A DNA stretch of 64,000 nt from assembly GCA_012839895.1 (NCBI GenBank), contig DUML01000070.1, forward strand, positions 1 to 64,000. Reading direction: 5' to 3'. The DNA comes from Peptococcaceae bacterium. Its GTDB lineage: Bacteria; Bacillota; Desulfitobacteriia; Desulfitobacteriales; Syntrophobotulaceae. This document shows positions 1-8,370 of this stretch, piece after piece (the first letter of the stretch is position 1; each line of letters begins with the position of its first letter). A program made the position numbers and the translations under genes. The notes beneath the pieces are model-generated. The model did not search any database, was not told where the DNA came from, and worked only from the letters and a program-made list of their open reading frames with translations.

Positions 1-10
1 AATTAGAGTT

Positions 11-88
11 AAGCATAAGGAAAACCTCCTGTAAATGATCGTGGTGGGTTTATTTACCCGGTAGGTTTTCGCTTATGCTTTGTTTTTT
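11..88 (+). terminator. Long imperfect hairpin followed by a T run, likely terminator of a gene upstream of the window
   Basis: The arms at 11-36 and 52-80 pair over most of their length (AAGCATAAG with CTTATGCTT, AAAACCT with AGGTTTT, GTAAAT with ATTTAC) around a 15-nt loop. A T-rich run (TTTGTTTTTT) follows directly. The shape fits a rho-independent terminator of a + strand gene lying before position 1. It could also be a leader structure for hflX. The remaining sequence to 317 holds no gene I can support. Confidence 0.5.
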
Positions 89-317
89 CCTGCTGGTTAC
101 CCCAACATTTATTATAGAACCTTTTTTATATGATTTTATATTCAAAGTCATGTTCTAAGTCAAGTTTTAATTGTAATGTCCTGGAAACAGTCCATTCTTT
201 AAAAGTCAGACGGCTAAGGTCTTGTCTCGTTTACCAAAAGCACGTGCAGTAAACTCTGTATTCTCTAATTAGCAGGCTAGGAGAATTATTAAGGGCAAAA
301 AAGTGGAGGGACAGAAG

Positions 318-1592
318 ATGTTGCTAAAACCAAAGGCATTGTTAGCCGGAGTTAACCTTTCTAACTATCAACATGATTTTATTGATTCAATGGAAGAATT
401 AAGGCGTCTGGCTGAGGCTTGTGACTTTGAGGTGGTTGGCCAAGTTAGCCAGAGAATGAATAAATTGAACCCCGTTTATTATTTAGGCAAAGGTAAGCTG
501 GAGGAATTAAAGCTTTTGCTGGAAGAGACGGGGGCGGAAGTTGCAATTTTTAACGATGAGTTATCTTTTTCCCAGATCCGGAATTTGGAAGAAGCTTTAG
601 AATGCAGGATAATTGACCGGACAGTGTTAATTTTAGATATTTTTGCTCAGCGGGCCAGAACCAGAGAAGCTAAGCTTCAAGTGGAAATAGCGCGCTTGCA
701 GTACCTTCTGCCCCGCTTGGGCGGACAGGGTGAAATTTTAAGCCGTCAAGGGGGAGGTGCCGGGCTCAGAAACAGAGGAGCGGGGGAAACCAAGCTGGAG
801 TTGGATCGCCGTAAGATTGAAGAACGCATCGGCAGGCTGCACAAAGAATTGGAAACACTTGTTACGGATCGGCAAAACCAGCGGAAAAAGCGGAAAAAAT
901 CAGAGCTTCCGGTAGTTGCTTTAGTAGGTTATACCAATGCCGGTAAATCAAGCCTACTGAATGCCCTCTTGGATATGTATCACAATGAGGCCGGGAAGCG
1001 GGTTTTTGAAAAGGATATGCTTTTTGCCACCTTGGAGACTTCGGTGCGGAGGATTAAACTGCCGGATAATAAATCTTTTCTATTAACGGACACGGTAGGG
1101 TTTATCAGTAAATTGCCGCACCAGCTGGTTAAAGCTTTTCGCTCTACCCTGGAAGAAGTAACAGAAGCTGACCTCTTGATCCATGTGGTGGATTACTCCA
1201 ACCCCAATTACGAGCAGCAAATTGAGACTACACAGGAAACCCTCAAAGAACTAGGGGCAGATAATATTCCGGTTATTTATGCCTATAATAAAATTGATTT
1301 GGTTGAAGGCGGTTTTCCAAAAGTAAACGGAAATAAAGGGGATTGTATTTTTCTTTCTGCCAAGCAGAAAGAAGGAATGGACAAATTGGTGGAAGCCATA
1401 AAGGAAAGGGCATTTCCCCGCTATATTCCTTGTACTATGCTTATTCCCTATGCTAAGGGCGAGATAGCGGCTTATTTAAGTAATAACGCCCATATTATTA
1501 GCACCGAATATACCGGTGAAGGAATACTTTTAGCCTTGGAATGCTTGGAAGCCGATTACCGGCGCTATAAGGAATATACCAAAAAACACTAA
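318..1592 (+). CDS. hflX: GTPase HflX
   Basis: HflX is a ribosome-associated GTPase of the OBG-HflX family, thought to split or rescue stalled 70S ribosomes under stress. The 424-residue protein has the HflX N-terminal domain with the family signature around GGQGEILSRQGGG and RNRGAGETKLELDRR. The G domain follows: G1 GYTNAGKSS near residue 204, G3 DTVGF near 258 and G4 NKID near 324. I chose ATG 318 over the in-frame GTG at 303 because GGAGGG (304-309) sits 8 nt before it; the GTG has no ribosome site and would contain it. It stands alone, with an MFS gene 90 bp downstream. Family assignment is secure; the physiological role here is inferred. Confidence 0.95.
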   Translation: MLLKPKALLAGVNLSNYQHDFIDSMEELRRLAEACDFEVVGQVSQRMNKLNPVYYLGKGKLEELKLLLEETGAEVAIFNDELSFSQIRNLEEALECRIIDRTVLILDIFAQRARTREAKLQVEIARLQYLLPRLGGQGEILSRQGGGAGLRNRGAGETKLELDRRKIEERIGRLHKELETLVTDRQNQRKKRKKSELPVVALVGYTNAGKSSLLNALLDMYHNEAGKRVFEKDMLFATLETSVRRIKLPDNKSFLLTDTVGFISKLPHQLVKAFRSTLEEVTEADLLIHVVDYSNPNYEQQIETTQETLKELGADNIPVIYAYNKIDLVEGGFPKVNGNKGDCIFLSAKQKEGMDKLVEAIKERAFPRYIPCTMLIPYAKGEIAAYLSNNAHIISTEYTGEGILLALECLEADYRRYKEYTKKH

Positions 1593-1613
1593 ATATGCTC
1601 TAAGACACAAAAA

Positions 1614-1656
1614 GGAGCCATTGCTAAACAAATTTTTTTCGTTTGGCAACTGCTCC
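1614..1656. repeat. Intergenic inverted repeat between hflX and the MFS gene
   Basis: GGAGC, TTGC and AAAC (1614-1629) pair with GTTT, GCAA and GCTCC (1641-1656) around an A/T-rich loop. The T run is inside the loop, so it is not a canonical intrinsic terminator for hflX. It lies just before the MFS ribosome site and could be a leader hairpin or operator. Function is not known. Confidence 0.4.
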
Positions 1657-1682
1657 GAAAGGATTAGGTGGAAAGGAAGTTT

Positions 1683-2906
1683 ATGACAAAGGAATTATTG
1701 CAGGACAATGGGTCCTCCTGGAAAAAGAAAATAGTTATATTTTTGATAAGTCAAAATATTTCCCTCTTCGGCTCTTCAGTTGTGAGCTTTGCTATTATCT
1801 GGCATATTACCCTGCTAACTTCATCCGGTAAATGGGTGATGCTCTTTACTATTTGTTCTTTATTGCCGCAGGTTTTAATCTCTCTTTGGGCGGGGGTTTG
1901 GGCGGATCGTTATAACCGCAAATATCTGATTATGCTGGCGGACGGCTTTATTGCGCTGGCTACCTTTAGTTTGGTAATTGCCATGTGGGCAGGATATGAA
2001 AATTTAGAACTCCTTCTCCTTATTGCCCTGGCTCGTTCCTTAGGGGCAGGTATCCAAACTCCGGCGGTAGGGGCTTTATTTCCTCAGATTGTACCCGTAG
2101 ACAAACTAACTAGGGTACAAGGTATTAACCAAACTTTAAACTCAGTTCTAATGCTCTTATCCCCGGCCGTAGGGGGTCTGGTGCTGGGATTTAAAGGTAT
2201 TGTCTGGGCTTTTATGCTGGATGTTCTCACGGCTTCTTTGGCCATAGCCGTTCTTAGTTTGTTGAAAGTGGAGAAAGTGGCCAGGCCTGAGGGAAAAACT
2301 TCAGTATTAACGGAACTGCGCCAAGGGGTTGCCTATGCTTTTAACAATAAGCTCTTGCGGCTCATTCTCATTTGTTTTGGAATATCATTTATTCTTATTA
2401 CCCCGGCGGCTGTTTTAACTCCACTTTTGGTGGAACGCAGCTTCGGCAGTGATGTTTGGCGGTTGACTGCCAACGAGATGGTCTGGACCGTTGGCTCCTT
2501 GCTGGGAGGTGTTTTTGTTTCCTTTAAAGGGTCTTTTCACAACAAAATACGCACAGTTGCCCTTTGTCTGGTTGCCTTCGGGGTAACTTTCGGCCTCTTG
2601 GGAATTGCCCAAAATTTTGTATTTTACCTCCTGATTATGGGTATTTCCGGATTTTTTATGCCTATAGTTGCTACAGCCCAGACAGTTTTATTACAGGAGA
2701 ACGTGGAAGCGGTCATGATGGGGAGGGTGTTTTCCTTGGTTCAAATTGTGACCGGCAGCGCCATGCCTATTGCTATCCTGTTCTTTGGCCCCCTGGCCGA
2801 TATTATTCCTATCGGGGTAATCTTAGTCGTAACAGGCTTCTTGCTGGCTCTCACCGGGTTTTGGTATCAAATCAGCAGTAAGCGTGCCGGATTGATAGAA
2901 AATTAG
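1683..2906 (+). CDS. MFS transporter, drug-efflux (DHA3) type
   Basis: This is a 407-residue polytopic membrane protein with about twelve hydrophobic segments. The MFS motif between helices 2 and 3 is visible as GVWADRYNRKYLI (compare GxxxDRxxRR). Length and the lack of large soluble domains fit the 12-TM DHA3 group, which includes macrolide-efflux-like exporters energised by proton exchange. Start ATG 1683 follows GGAAAGGAAG (1670-1679); the in-frame GTG at 1668 overlaps that ribosome site and is unlikely. No regulator or partner gene adjoins it. The substrate cannot be read from sequence, so export of toxic compounds is only the family default. Confidence 0.85.
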   Translation: MTKELLQDNGSSWKKKIVIFLISQNISLFGSSVVSFAIIWHITLLTSSGKWVMLFTICSLLPQVLISLWAGVWADRYNRKYLIMLADGFIALATFSLVIAMWAGYENLELLLLIALARSLGAGIQTPAVGALFPQIVPVDKLTRVQGINQTLNSVLMLLSPAVGGLVLGFKGIVWAFMLDVLTASLAIAVLSLLKVEKVARPEGKTSVLTELRQGVAYAFNNKLLRLILICFGISFILITPAAVLTPLLVERSFGSDVWRLTANEMVWTVGSLLGGVFVSFKGSFHNKIRTVALCLVAFGVTFGLLGIAQNFVFYLLIMGISGFFMPIVATAQTVLLQENVEAVMMGRVFSLVQIVTGSAMPIAILFFGPLADIIPIGVILVVTGFLLALTGFWYQISSKRAGLIEN

Positions 2907-2936
2907 AGCCGGTTCTTAAAAAAGTGCTCCGGCTCT
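2905..2936 (+). repeat. Short inverted repeat after the MFS gene
   Basis: AGAGCCGG and CCGGCTCT form an 8-bp stem directly after the MFS stop codon. Only a poor T run follows, so it may be a weak terminator or an mRNA 3'-end stabiliser. Confidence 0.35.
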
Positions 2937-3024
2937 TAGTAACAGACTTTGCCTCCCAGCCGATGTATGGAAGGAGTTCAAAAATGTAATAATAGGGATA
3001 AGATGGCAGAGGGAGGTATCTACT

Positions 3025-3102
3025 TTGGGAGATAAAAGCCCTAAAAACATTGAAAAAAAGAAAAAGAGGGTTAAAAAAGAAGCTGCTGAGCCTATGGCTT
3101 AA
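3025..3102 (+). CDS. Very small lysine-rich protein (25 codons)
   Basis: A TTG-initiated 25-residue ORF begins MGDKSPKNIEKKKKRVKK and ends EAAEPMA. It has a strong ribosome site (GGGAGG, 3011-3016) 8 nt before the start and a clear intrinsic terminator 17 nt after the stop. The start MGDKSPKN followed by a lysine run resembles very short basic proteins I recall from other Firmicutes, so it is probably a real gene. It could bind RNA or ribosomes given its charge, but that is speculation. No function is known to me. Confidence 0.55.
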   Translation: MGDKSPKNIEKKKKRVKKEAAEPMA

Positions 3103-3118
3103 GATTCCTCAGGGCACT

Positions 3119-3158
3119 CAGGCTGTTGGTGGATAGAACTGCCGGCAGCCTCTTTTTT
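3119..3158 (+). terminator. Intrinsic terminator after the small basic ORF
   Basis: AGGCTG and CAGCCT form the outer stem, with G/C-rich inner pairing, and TCTTTTTTA follows. From here to 3450 I see only A/T-rich spacer, with no convincing gene or promoter. Confidence 0.7.
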
Positions 3159-3452
3159 ATTTTGTGTCCGATGGTTCGCGCTAAACGGTTAAATTGTTCA
3201 AATTCAAGCGCTGAATTATTGAGTTTCTTCGGTAGTGTTGTTTTTAAACTAAATATTTGCCCTTAAGGTTAAAAATACCTTATTAATTAGTCTTACACAA
3301 TGTTTTCTCTGCAAAGAGTTTGGTCAAACTATAAATAAACTTTAAAAACGGCAGAAAGAAGTTCCAGGCAGAGCTTTACAGACCTGGCAGCCTTAAACCG
3401 GCTATAACAGCTTTAAAGGAAAAATAAAAGGCTAGGAAAAGCTTTAAGAGGT

Positions 3453-4124
3453 GTGGAAATAGATTTGGAAAACGAAAGGACAAAAAAGAAAAAAGGTCAA
3501 ATAAAAAAACTGCATATTTTTATTGTTTCTGCCCTACTGCTTATGTTATTCTTAACCCCGACAATACTTTTTGCCGCTTCCTACTGCTTTAACCAGATTT
3601 TAGCCCGGGCACCGCTGCTATTGAATTCCAAGTTAACCCCTGCGGAGCTGGCTACCGTCAAATATATTCTTTGGAAGGAAGATGACGGGGAATTAGCAGC
3701 TCTGGAAACATATCTTCAAGACTCAGGACTGGAATGGGAAAAAGAAACTCTCCGGGATTTTGCCGGAAGCAAGGCTGTAAAGTATACAGCCCAGATTTGC
3801 ATCTCCCAAGAAAAGGAATATCAGGCTTTAGACTTTTATCATAATTTAAATCTGCAGGCTAAAAGGTTTAAGGCTCAAGCTTATTTCGCCGAATGGATTA
3901 ATTTTGCGGTTGACCCGGCAAATATGTGTTTAAAGTTAGGAATTACTCCTCACTTTTGGGTAAAAACTCCCGGCTTAGTTTCTTGGTCCGGCTACCATCC
4001 GGCTTTGCCCGGCGCTATAATAGCTGACGGGAAAAGAATTAATTATCAGCTCTTAACCACCAATGGTTCTAGGACAGTGGAAAAGACTGTTTTGGCGGTT
4101 CCGGCCCTCCTGGAAGATTTTTAG
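3453..4124 (+). CDS. YwmB-like exported protein
   Basis: This 223-residue protein has a lysine-rich N-terminus (KKKKGQIKKL) followed by one hydrophobic segment (residues about 22-45) and an extracytoplasmic domain. The sequence itself is only weakly recognisable. The position directly before murA, spoIID, spoIIID and mbl matches ywmB in Bacillus, a secreted protein of the TATA-box-like DUF1779 family. The product is therefore most likely the local YwmB equivalent, function unknown. The start is uncertain: GTG 3453 has AGAGG almost touching it, and the in-frame TTG at 3465 is spaced better. Confidence 0.6.
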   Translation: MEIDLENERTKKKKGQIKKLHIFIVSALLLMLFLTPTILFAASYCFNQILARAPLLLNSKLTPAELATVKYILWKEDDGELAALETYLQDSGLEWEKETLRDFAGSKAVKYTAQICISQEKEYQALDFYHNLNLQAKRFKAQAYFAEWINFAVDPANMCLKLGITPHFWVKTPGLVSWSGYHPALPGAIIADGKRINYQLLTTNGSRTVEKTVLAVPALLEDF

Positions 4125-4287
4125 ATTGTCAAGTGTTTTATGGCAGGAAATTTACTGTAGGAAAAAGAATATTAAAAACATGCTGCCAAACAAAACTAGG
4201 GTTGCAGTATTCGCTGGTAATAATTGTTTATAATAGCCAATAGTGGATATGATAGAGGTAGGACAGGTCAGGAGATGATAAAGAAAA

Positions 4288-5538
4288 TTGAGCAAGTATT
4301 TAGTAACAGGCGGAAAAGAACTTTACGGTAAAGTAGAAGTGAGTGGGGCCAAAAATGCCGTTTTGCCAATTATAGCGGCCAGCTTGTTGACCCCTGATAA
4401 AATAATATTAGAGGAAGCCCCGGATTTGTTGGATGTCCAGGTGATGAGCCAGGTCATAGAGTCCCTGGGGGGGAAAGTGAAGAGAAACGGCAAAAAGCTG
4501 CATATTTCTGTTAAAGAGATCCAAAGCATTGAAACCCCTTTTGATCTTATTTCCAAAATGAGAGCTTCAATTGTCATTATGGGGCCAATGTTAGCCAGGA
4601 AAGGGCGGGTTCGCATTTCTCATCCCGGAGGATGTGCCATAGGCTCCCGCCCCATAAATTGGCATCTTAAAGGTTTAGAGTGTTTAGGGGCTCAAATAAG
4701 GATGGATCACGGCTTTTTGGATGTCAGTGCCTCCAGGTTGTCCGGGGCCAGGATTTATCTTGATTTTCCCAGTGTGGGTGCCACGGAAAATATCATGATG
4801 GCTGCCGTCTGTGCCGAAGGCACTACTATTATTGAAAATGCGGCCCAGGAACCGGAAATTGTTGATTTGGCCAATTTTATTAATGAGATGGGCGGTAAAA
4901 TCCGGGGGGCAGGGACTAATATAATTCTCATTGAGGGTGTCAAAGAACTTCATGGTACTACCCATACCATAATACCTGACCGGATTGAAGCCGGGACTTT
5001 TATCTTAATGGCTGCGGCCTGCGGGGGAGAAGTTTTAGTCAGCAATGTTATTCCGGCTCACCTTAAGCCCCTCTTGGCTAAATTGGATGAAGCAGGAGTT
5101 ATTTACCGGGAAGAGGATGATGGGATAAGGGTTATTGGTAAAGGTTGTTATAATGCCGTAGATATTAAAACCCAAGTGCATCCCGGCTTTCCCACCGACC
5201 TGCAGGCGCCGATTCTGGCCATGCTTACAAAAGCGAAGGGCACAGCCGTAGTCACTGAGACTGTTTTTGAAAACAGGTTTATGCATGTGGATGAATTAAA
5301 ACGCATGGGCGCCGACATTAAAATCGAAGGGCGCAGCGCTATCGTTCAGGGGGTAGAAAATCTTTATGCAGCTCCTGTAGTGGCCAGCGATTTACGGGCC
5401 GGCGCTGCCTTGGTCTTGGCTGCTTTGACAGCCAACGGCACTTCGGAAATTAGAGAGATTCATCATATTGAGCGAGGTTACGAAAACCTGGATTTAAAAT
5501 TGCAAAACCTTGGGGCGGAAATTGTTAAAGTAGATTAA
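4288..5538 (+). CDS. murA: UDP-N-acetylglucosamine 1-carboxyvinyltransferase MurA
   Basis: MurA transfers enolpyruvate from PEP to UDP-GlcNAc in the cytoplasm, the first committed step of peptidoglycan precursor synthesis and the fosfomycin target. The 416-residue length and the N-terminal GxKxLxGxVxVSGAKNA pattern fit the family. The active-site loop HPGGCAIGSRP is intact, with the catalytic cysteine at residue 116, so fosfomycin sensitivity is expected. TTG 4288 is used as start: AGGAGA (4270-4275) lies about 12 nt upstream and the product then begins MSKYLVTGG, as is typical. It sits between the ywmB-like gene and spoIID, the same order as in Bacillus. Confidence 0.96.
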   Translation: MSKYLVTGGKELYGKVEVSGAKNAVLPIIAASLLTPDKIILEEAPDLLDVQVMSQVIESLGGKVKRNGKKLHISVKEIQSIETPFDLISKMRASIVIMGPMLARKGRVRISHPGGCAIGSRPINWHLKGLECLGAQIRMDHGFLDVSASRLSGARIYLDFPSVGATENIMMAAVCAEGTTIIENAAQEPEIVDLANFINEMGGKIRGAGTNIILIEGVKELHGTTHTIIPDRIEAGTFILMAAACGGEVLVSNVIPAHLKPLLAKLDEAGVIYREEDDGIRVIGKGCYNAVDIKTQVHPGFPTDLQAPILAMLTKAKGTAVVTETVFENRFMHVDELKRMGADIKIEGRSAIVQGVENLYAAPVVASDLRAGAALVLAALTANGTSEIREIHHIERGYENLDLKLQNLGAEIVKVD

Positions 5539-5543
5539 TATAA

Positions 5544-5573
5544 GCATATCCAGCTTCCCTGGCGCATAAAGAT
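5544..5573 (+). promoter_or_regulatory. Sigma-E-like sporulation promoter for spoIID
   Basis: GCATATC (5544-5550), a 14-nt spacer, then CATAAAGAT (5565-5573) resembles the sigma-E consensus (KMATATT, 13-15 nt, CATACAnT). It lies 35 bp before the spoIID start. Mother-cell sigma-E transcription of spoIID is established in Bacillus; its use here is inferred from the match. Confidence 0.55.
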
Positions 5574-5607
5574 TATCTATAGCTTGTACTGCACGGGAGG
5601 CTGGGAC

Positions 5608-6543
5608 GTGAAGGGGAACATCAAAAAAATAACGGCTGTACTTTTAGCCGTTATCTTTTTAGTCGGGATACTGCCGTATGGGCTTACCAGGTTTTTTGAC
5701 AGGAGCTATAAAGACCAAAAGCTTCAAGTCCGGGTGGAAATGGGTAACGGACAGATAAGGAACATCCCTTTGGAAGAGTACTTAATCGGGGTAGTGGCGG
5801 CAGAGATGCCTGCCGAATTTGAACTTGAAGCTTTAAAAGCCCAAGCCGTGGCTGCCAGGACTTATGTTTTGAAGCGCATGAGCGAATCTCAAAGCAATGT
5901 TTATGATGTGGATACTACGGAGAAGACTCAGGCTTGGCGTTCCAACCGACAGCTTTTTCGCCAATGGGGTCTTATAAGTTATTTCAAATATCAAAAAAAA
6001 ATAGCCCAAGCTGTTGAGGAGACTAAAGGCCAGGTCTTAACATTTAATAATAAATTGGTTGATACCGTCTATCACAGCTCCAGCGGTCGGAAGAGCACGG
6101 AAAGAGCCGGTGATGTTTGGAGTGCGGAAACAAGCTATTTAGTTAACGTCCCTTCCGGAGAGGCAAACCCCTTAAGATTTGTTAAACAGCAAATCCTAGA
6201 TGCTAAAACCTTTTATACTATGCTTGGTTTTACCGACCCCCCGGCCGAGTTAACAGCCAACGACTTGATGATCCTAGAGCGAACTAAAGCAGGGAGGATT
6301 AAAACTTTGGCTGTGAAGAATAAAGTATTCACCGGAACGGACTTTCGGGCCAGGTTACAGCTTCCCTCAACGGATTTTGAATGGCGGATTCAAAGTGACA
6401 AAATAGAACTAACCGTTTATGGCAAAGGCCATGCTGTCGGAATGTCCCAGTACGGGGCCAACGACATGGCTCAAGCCGGAAAAAAATATAACCAAATCCT
6501 GGGGCATTATTACCCAGGCACAAAATTGGAAAAGCTGTATTAA
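5608..6543 (+). CDS. spoIID: Stage II sporulation protein D, septal lytic transglycosylase
   Basis: SpoIID cleaves peptidoglycan glycan strands at the sporulation septum and drives membrane migration during engulfment, together with SpoIIP and SpoIIM. The 311-residue product has one N-terminal membrane segment (residues about 6-26). The conserved block GVVAAEMPAEFELEALKAQ carries the glutamate known to be catalytic, followed by VYHSSSGRKST and GHAVGMSQYGA. GTG 5608 is preferred over the in-frame TTG 5584 because GGGAGG (5594-5599) lies 8 nt before it. It is preceded by a sigma-E-like promoter and followed by a strong terminator. Confidence 0.95.
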   Translation: MKGNIKKITAVLLAVIFLVGILPYGLTRFFDRSYKDQKLQVRVEMGNGQIRNIPLEEYLIGVVAAEMPAEFELEALKAQAVAARTYVLKRMSESQSNVYDVDTTEKTQAWRSNRQLFRQWGLISYFKYQKKIAQAVEETKGQVLTFNNKLVDTVYHSSSGRKSTERAGDVWSAETSYLVNVPSGEANPLRFVKQQILDAKTFYTMLGFTDPPAELTANDLMILERTKAGRIKTLAVKNKVFTGTDFRARLQLPSTDFEWRIQSDKIELTVYGKGHAVGMSQYGANDMAQAGKKYNQILGHYYPGTKLEKLY

Positions 6544-6587
6544 TTAAAACCAATAAGTGTATTGATGTACAGTAATTACCAGGAAAG

Positions 6588-6614
6588 GACATCCTTTTGA
6601 GGATGTCTTTTTTT
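6588..6614 (+). terminator. Intrinsic terminator of spoIID
   Basis: GACATCC and GGATGTC form a 7-bp stem with a short loop, followed by TTTTTTT. Confidence 0.85.
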
Positions 6615-6669
6615 AGTGTACCGGCATATAAATGAACTAAATATTGCTGGATAAAAGGGGAGAGGGAGT

Positions 6670-6924
6670 GTGCAGGACCACATTAGAAGAAGAGCTTTAG
6701 AGATCGGCAATTATATCTTGGAATCAAGCAGTACGGTAAGACAAACAGCCGAAGTATTTGGAGTTTCCAAATCCACAGTCCATAAAGATGTAACTGAACG
6801 TCTACCGCAGATAAACAAACAGCTTTCTTCACAAGTTAAACATATATTGGAAAGCAATAAAGCCGAAAGACATATCCGGGGTGGCGAAGCTACCCGCAGA
6901 AAATACAAGCAAAGTACACAATAA
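6670..6924 (+). CDS. spoIIID: Sporulation transcription factor SpoIIID
   Basis: SpoIIID is a small DNA-binding protein that represses or activates many sigma-E-dependent genes in the mother cell. The 84-residue length is typical. A helix-turn-helix is visible as VRQTAEVFGVSKSTVHKDV (residues about 23-41), followed by a basic tail ending RGGEATRRKYKQ. GTG 6670 follows GGGGAGAGGGAG. It lies between spoIID and mbl, as in Bacillus. I could not find a convincing sigma-E site directly upstream. Confidence 0.95.
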   Translation: MQDHIRRRALEIGNYILESSSTVRQTAEVFGVSKSTVHKDVTERLPQINKQLSSQVKHILESNKAERHIRGGEATRRKYKQSTQ

Positions 6925-7010
6925 ATATGTTAAAAAAGAGTAAAATATAGGTTATTTTTGTAGAAAAGAAAGAGGAATATAGAAGGAAACAGCGAAATAG
7001 TATTGATAAT

Positions 7011-7038
7011 ATCTCCCTTGGCTGGGAGATTGTGTTTT
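7011..7038 (+). terminator. Probable terminator after spoIIID
   Basis: ATCTCCC and GGGAGAT form a 7-bp stem with a 6-nt loop. The T run is interrupted (TGTGTTTT), so termination may be partial. Confidence 0.45.
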
Positions 7039-7174
7039 AGTTGCTAAAACTTCATTACGGTTGTCCGGCGTGTGTTCATACTCATTTCCAGTGATTCACA
7101 GTACTTTGCGGTATTTTTTATACTTTGGACAAGGACAAGCCGTTAACAAGAACCCAGTGGAAAGGAGCATTTGG

Positions 7175-8164
7175 ATGTTTGGTACTAATTTGGGAATTGA
7201 TTTAGGTACCGCCAGTGTCCTTGTTTATGTCCAAGGTAAAGGTATTGTCCTGCATGAACCTTCGGTTGTTGCTATTGACAAGGAGACAGGAAAAAGAATC
7301 GCTGTAGGAGAAGAAGCTCGGTTGATGCTGGGGAGGACCCCTGGCAATATCGTTGCTATCAGACCGATGAAAGATGGGGTGATAGCGGATTACCAGACAA
7401 CTGAAATTATGTTAAAATACCTGCTTAAAAAAGCGGGGATCAGGAATTGGCCTTTTTTTAAAAATCGGGTGGTTGTTTGTATTCCTTCCGGAGTTACAGA
7501 GGTAGAGGAGAGAGCTGTTAAACAAGCTGCTTATAAAGCCGGCGCAGGCCAGGTAAAGGTTGTGGAAGAACCCTACGCTGCGGCTTTAGGAGCCGGGTTG
7601 GATATTAATGGGCCGGAAGGGAACATGGTAGTTGATATTGGCGGCGGGACAAGCGATGTGGCTATCTTAAGCCTGGGGGGAATTGTTGTCAAAAGGAGCA
7701 TCCGCATAGGTGGGGACAAGATGGATGAAGCCATCAGCAGGTTTGTCCGCCGGGAACATAACTTGATGATTGGGGAACGGACTGCCGAGGAAATAAAAAT
7801 CCAGGTAGGCTGTGCTATTCCCGAAGGCCGCAAAGACAATGCTGAAATGGAAGTAAAAGGGAGAGATTTGGTAACCGGCTTGCCGAAAACAATTAAAATT
7901 GACTCCAAAGCTGCTTACCTGGCTATGGAAGAACCTTTGGAGGCTATAGTGGCAGGAATAAAAGATGTCCTGGAACGCACTCCGCCGGAATTGGCTGCGG
8001 ATATTATGAGTAAAGGTATTGTTTTGACCGGTGGCGGTTCTCTGGTGGATTCTATGGACGTTAGGATTTCCAGAGAGACGGGCTTGGCAGTGACAATAGC
8101 GGAGAACCCTATTTGCTGTGTTGCTTTGGGGACAGGCAAGGTCTTAAAAAGCTGCTTTAAATAA
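7175..8164 (+). CDS. mbl: MreB-family rod-shape protein Mbl
   Basis: This is a bacterial actin that polymerises under the membrane and steers lateral wall synthesis. The 329-residue protein shows the actin-fold phosphate motifs DLGTASVLVYV near the N-terminus and DIGGGTSDVAILS mid-protein, plus the MreB block GVTEVEERAVKQA and the C-terminal GGGSLVDSMD. ATG 7175 follows AAAGGAG (7161-7167) with 7-nt spacing; the frame stays open back to 7061, but that extension has no family similarity. Its place after spoIIID matches mbl rather than mreB itself. Confidence 0.92.
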   Translation: MFGTNLGIDLGTASVLVYVQGKGIVLHEPSVVAIDKETGKRIAVGEEARLMLGRTPGNIVAIRPMKDGVIADYQTTEIMLKYLLKKAGIRNWPFFKNRVVVCIPSGVTEVEERAVKQAAYKAGAGQVKVVEEPYAAALGAGLDINGPEGNMVVDIGGGTSDVAILSLGGIVVKRSIRIGGDKMDEAISRFVRREHNLMIGERTAEEIKIQVGCAIPEGRKDNAEMEVKGRDLVTGLPKTIKIDSKAAYLAMEEPLEAIVAGIKDVLERTPPELAADIMSKGIVLTGGGSLVDSMDVRISRETGLAVTIAENPICCVALGTGKVLKSCFK

Positions 8165-8228
8165 AGTGGCGGATAAGTCTAGAATTAACTCAAAAATATT
8201 AAAACCAATCACAATTACATAACCGTGG

Positions 8229-8297
8229 CAGTGTCCCTAGGATCTTAGGTAATATTTTTTGAGAGCAGACCAAAAGAGAAAAGGTGACACTGTTTTT
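8229..8297 (+). terminator. Possible terminator with a long loop after mbl
   Basis: CAGTGTC (8229-8235) pairs with GACACTG (8286-8292), which is followed by TTTTTG. The 50-nt loop makes it a weak candidate. The rest of the gap to 8370 shows nothing else. Confidence 0.3.
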
Positions 8298-8370
8298 GTT
8301 TGGACTGTCCATTTCAGGGTCATAATTTTAGCAACTAAGAATATTTGGAATAAGGGCATTTGGAGAAAGT

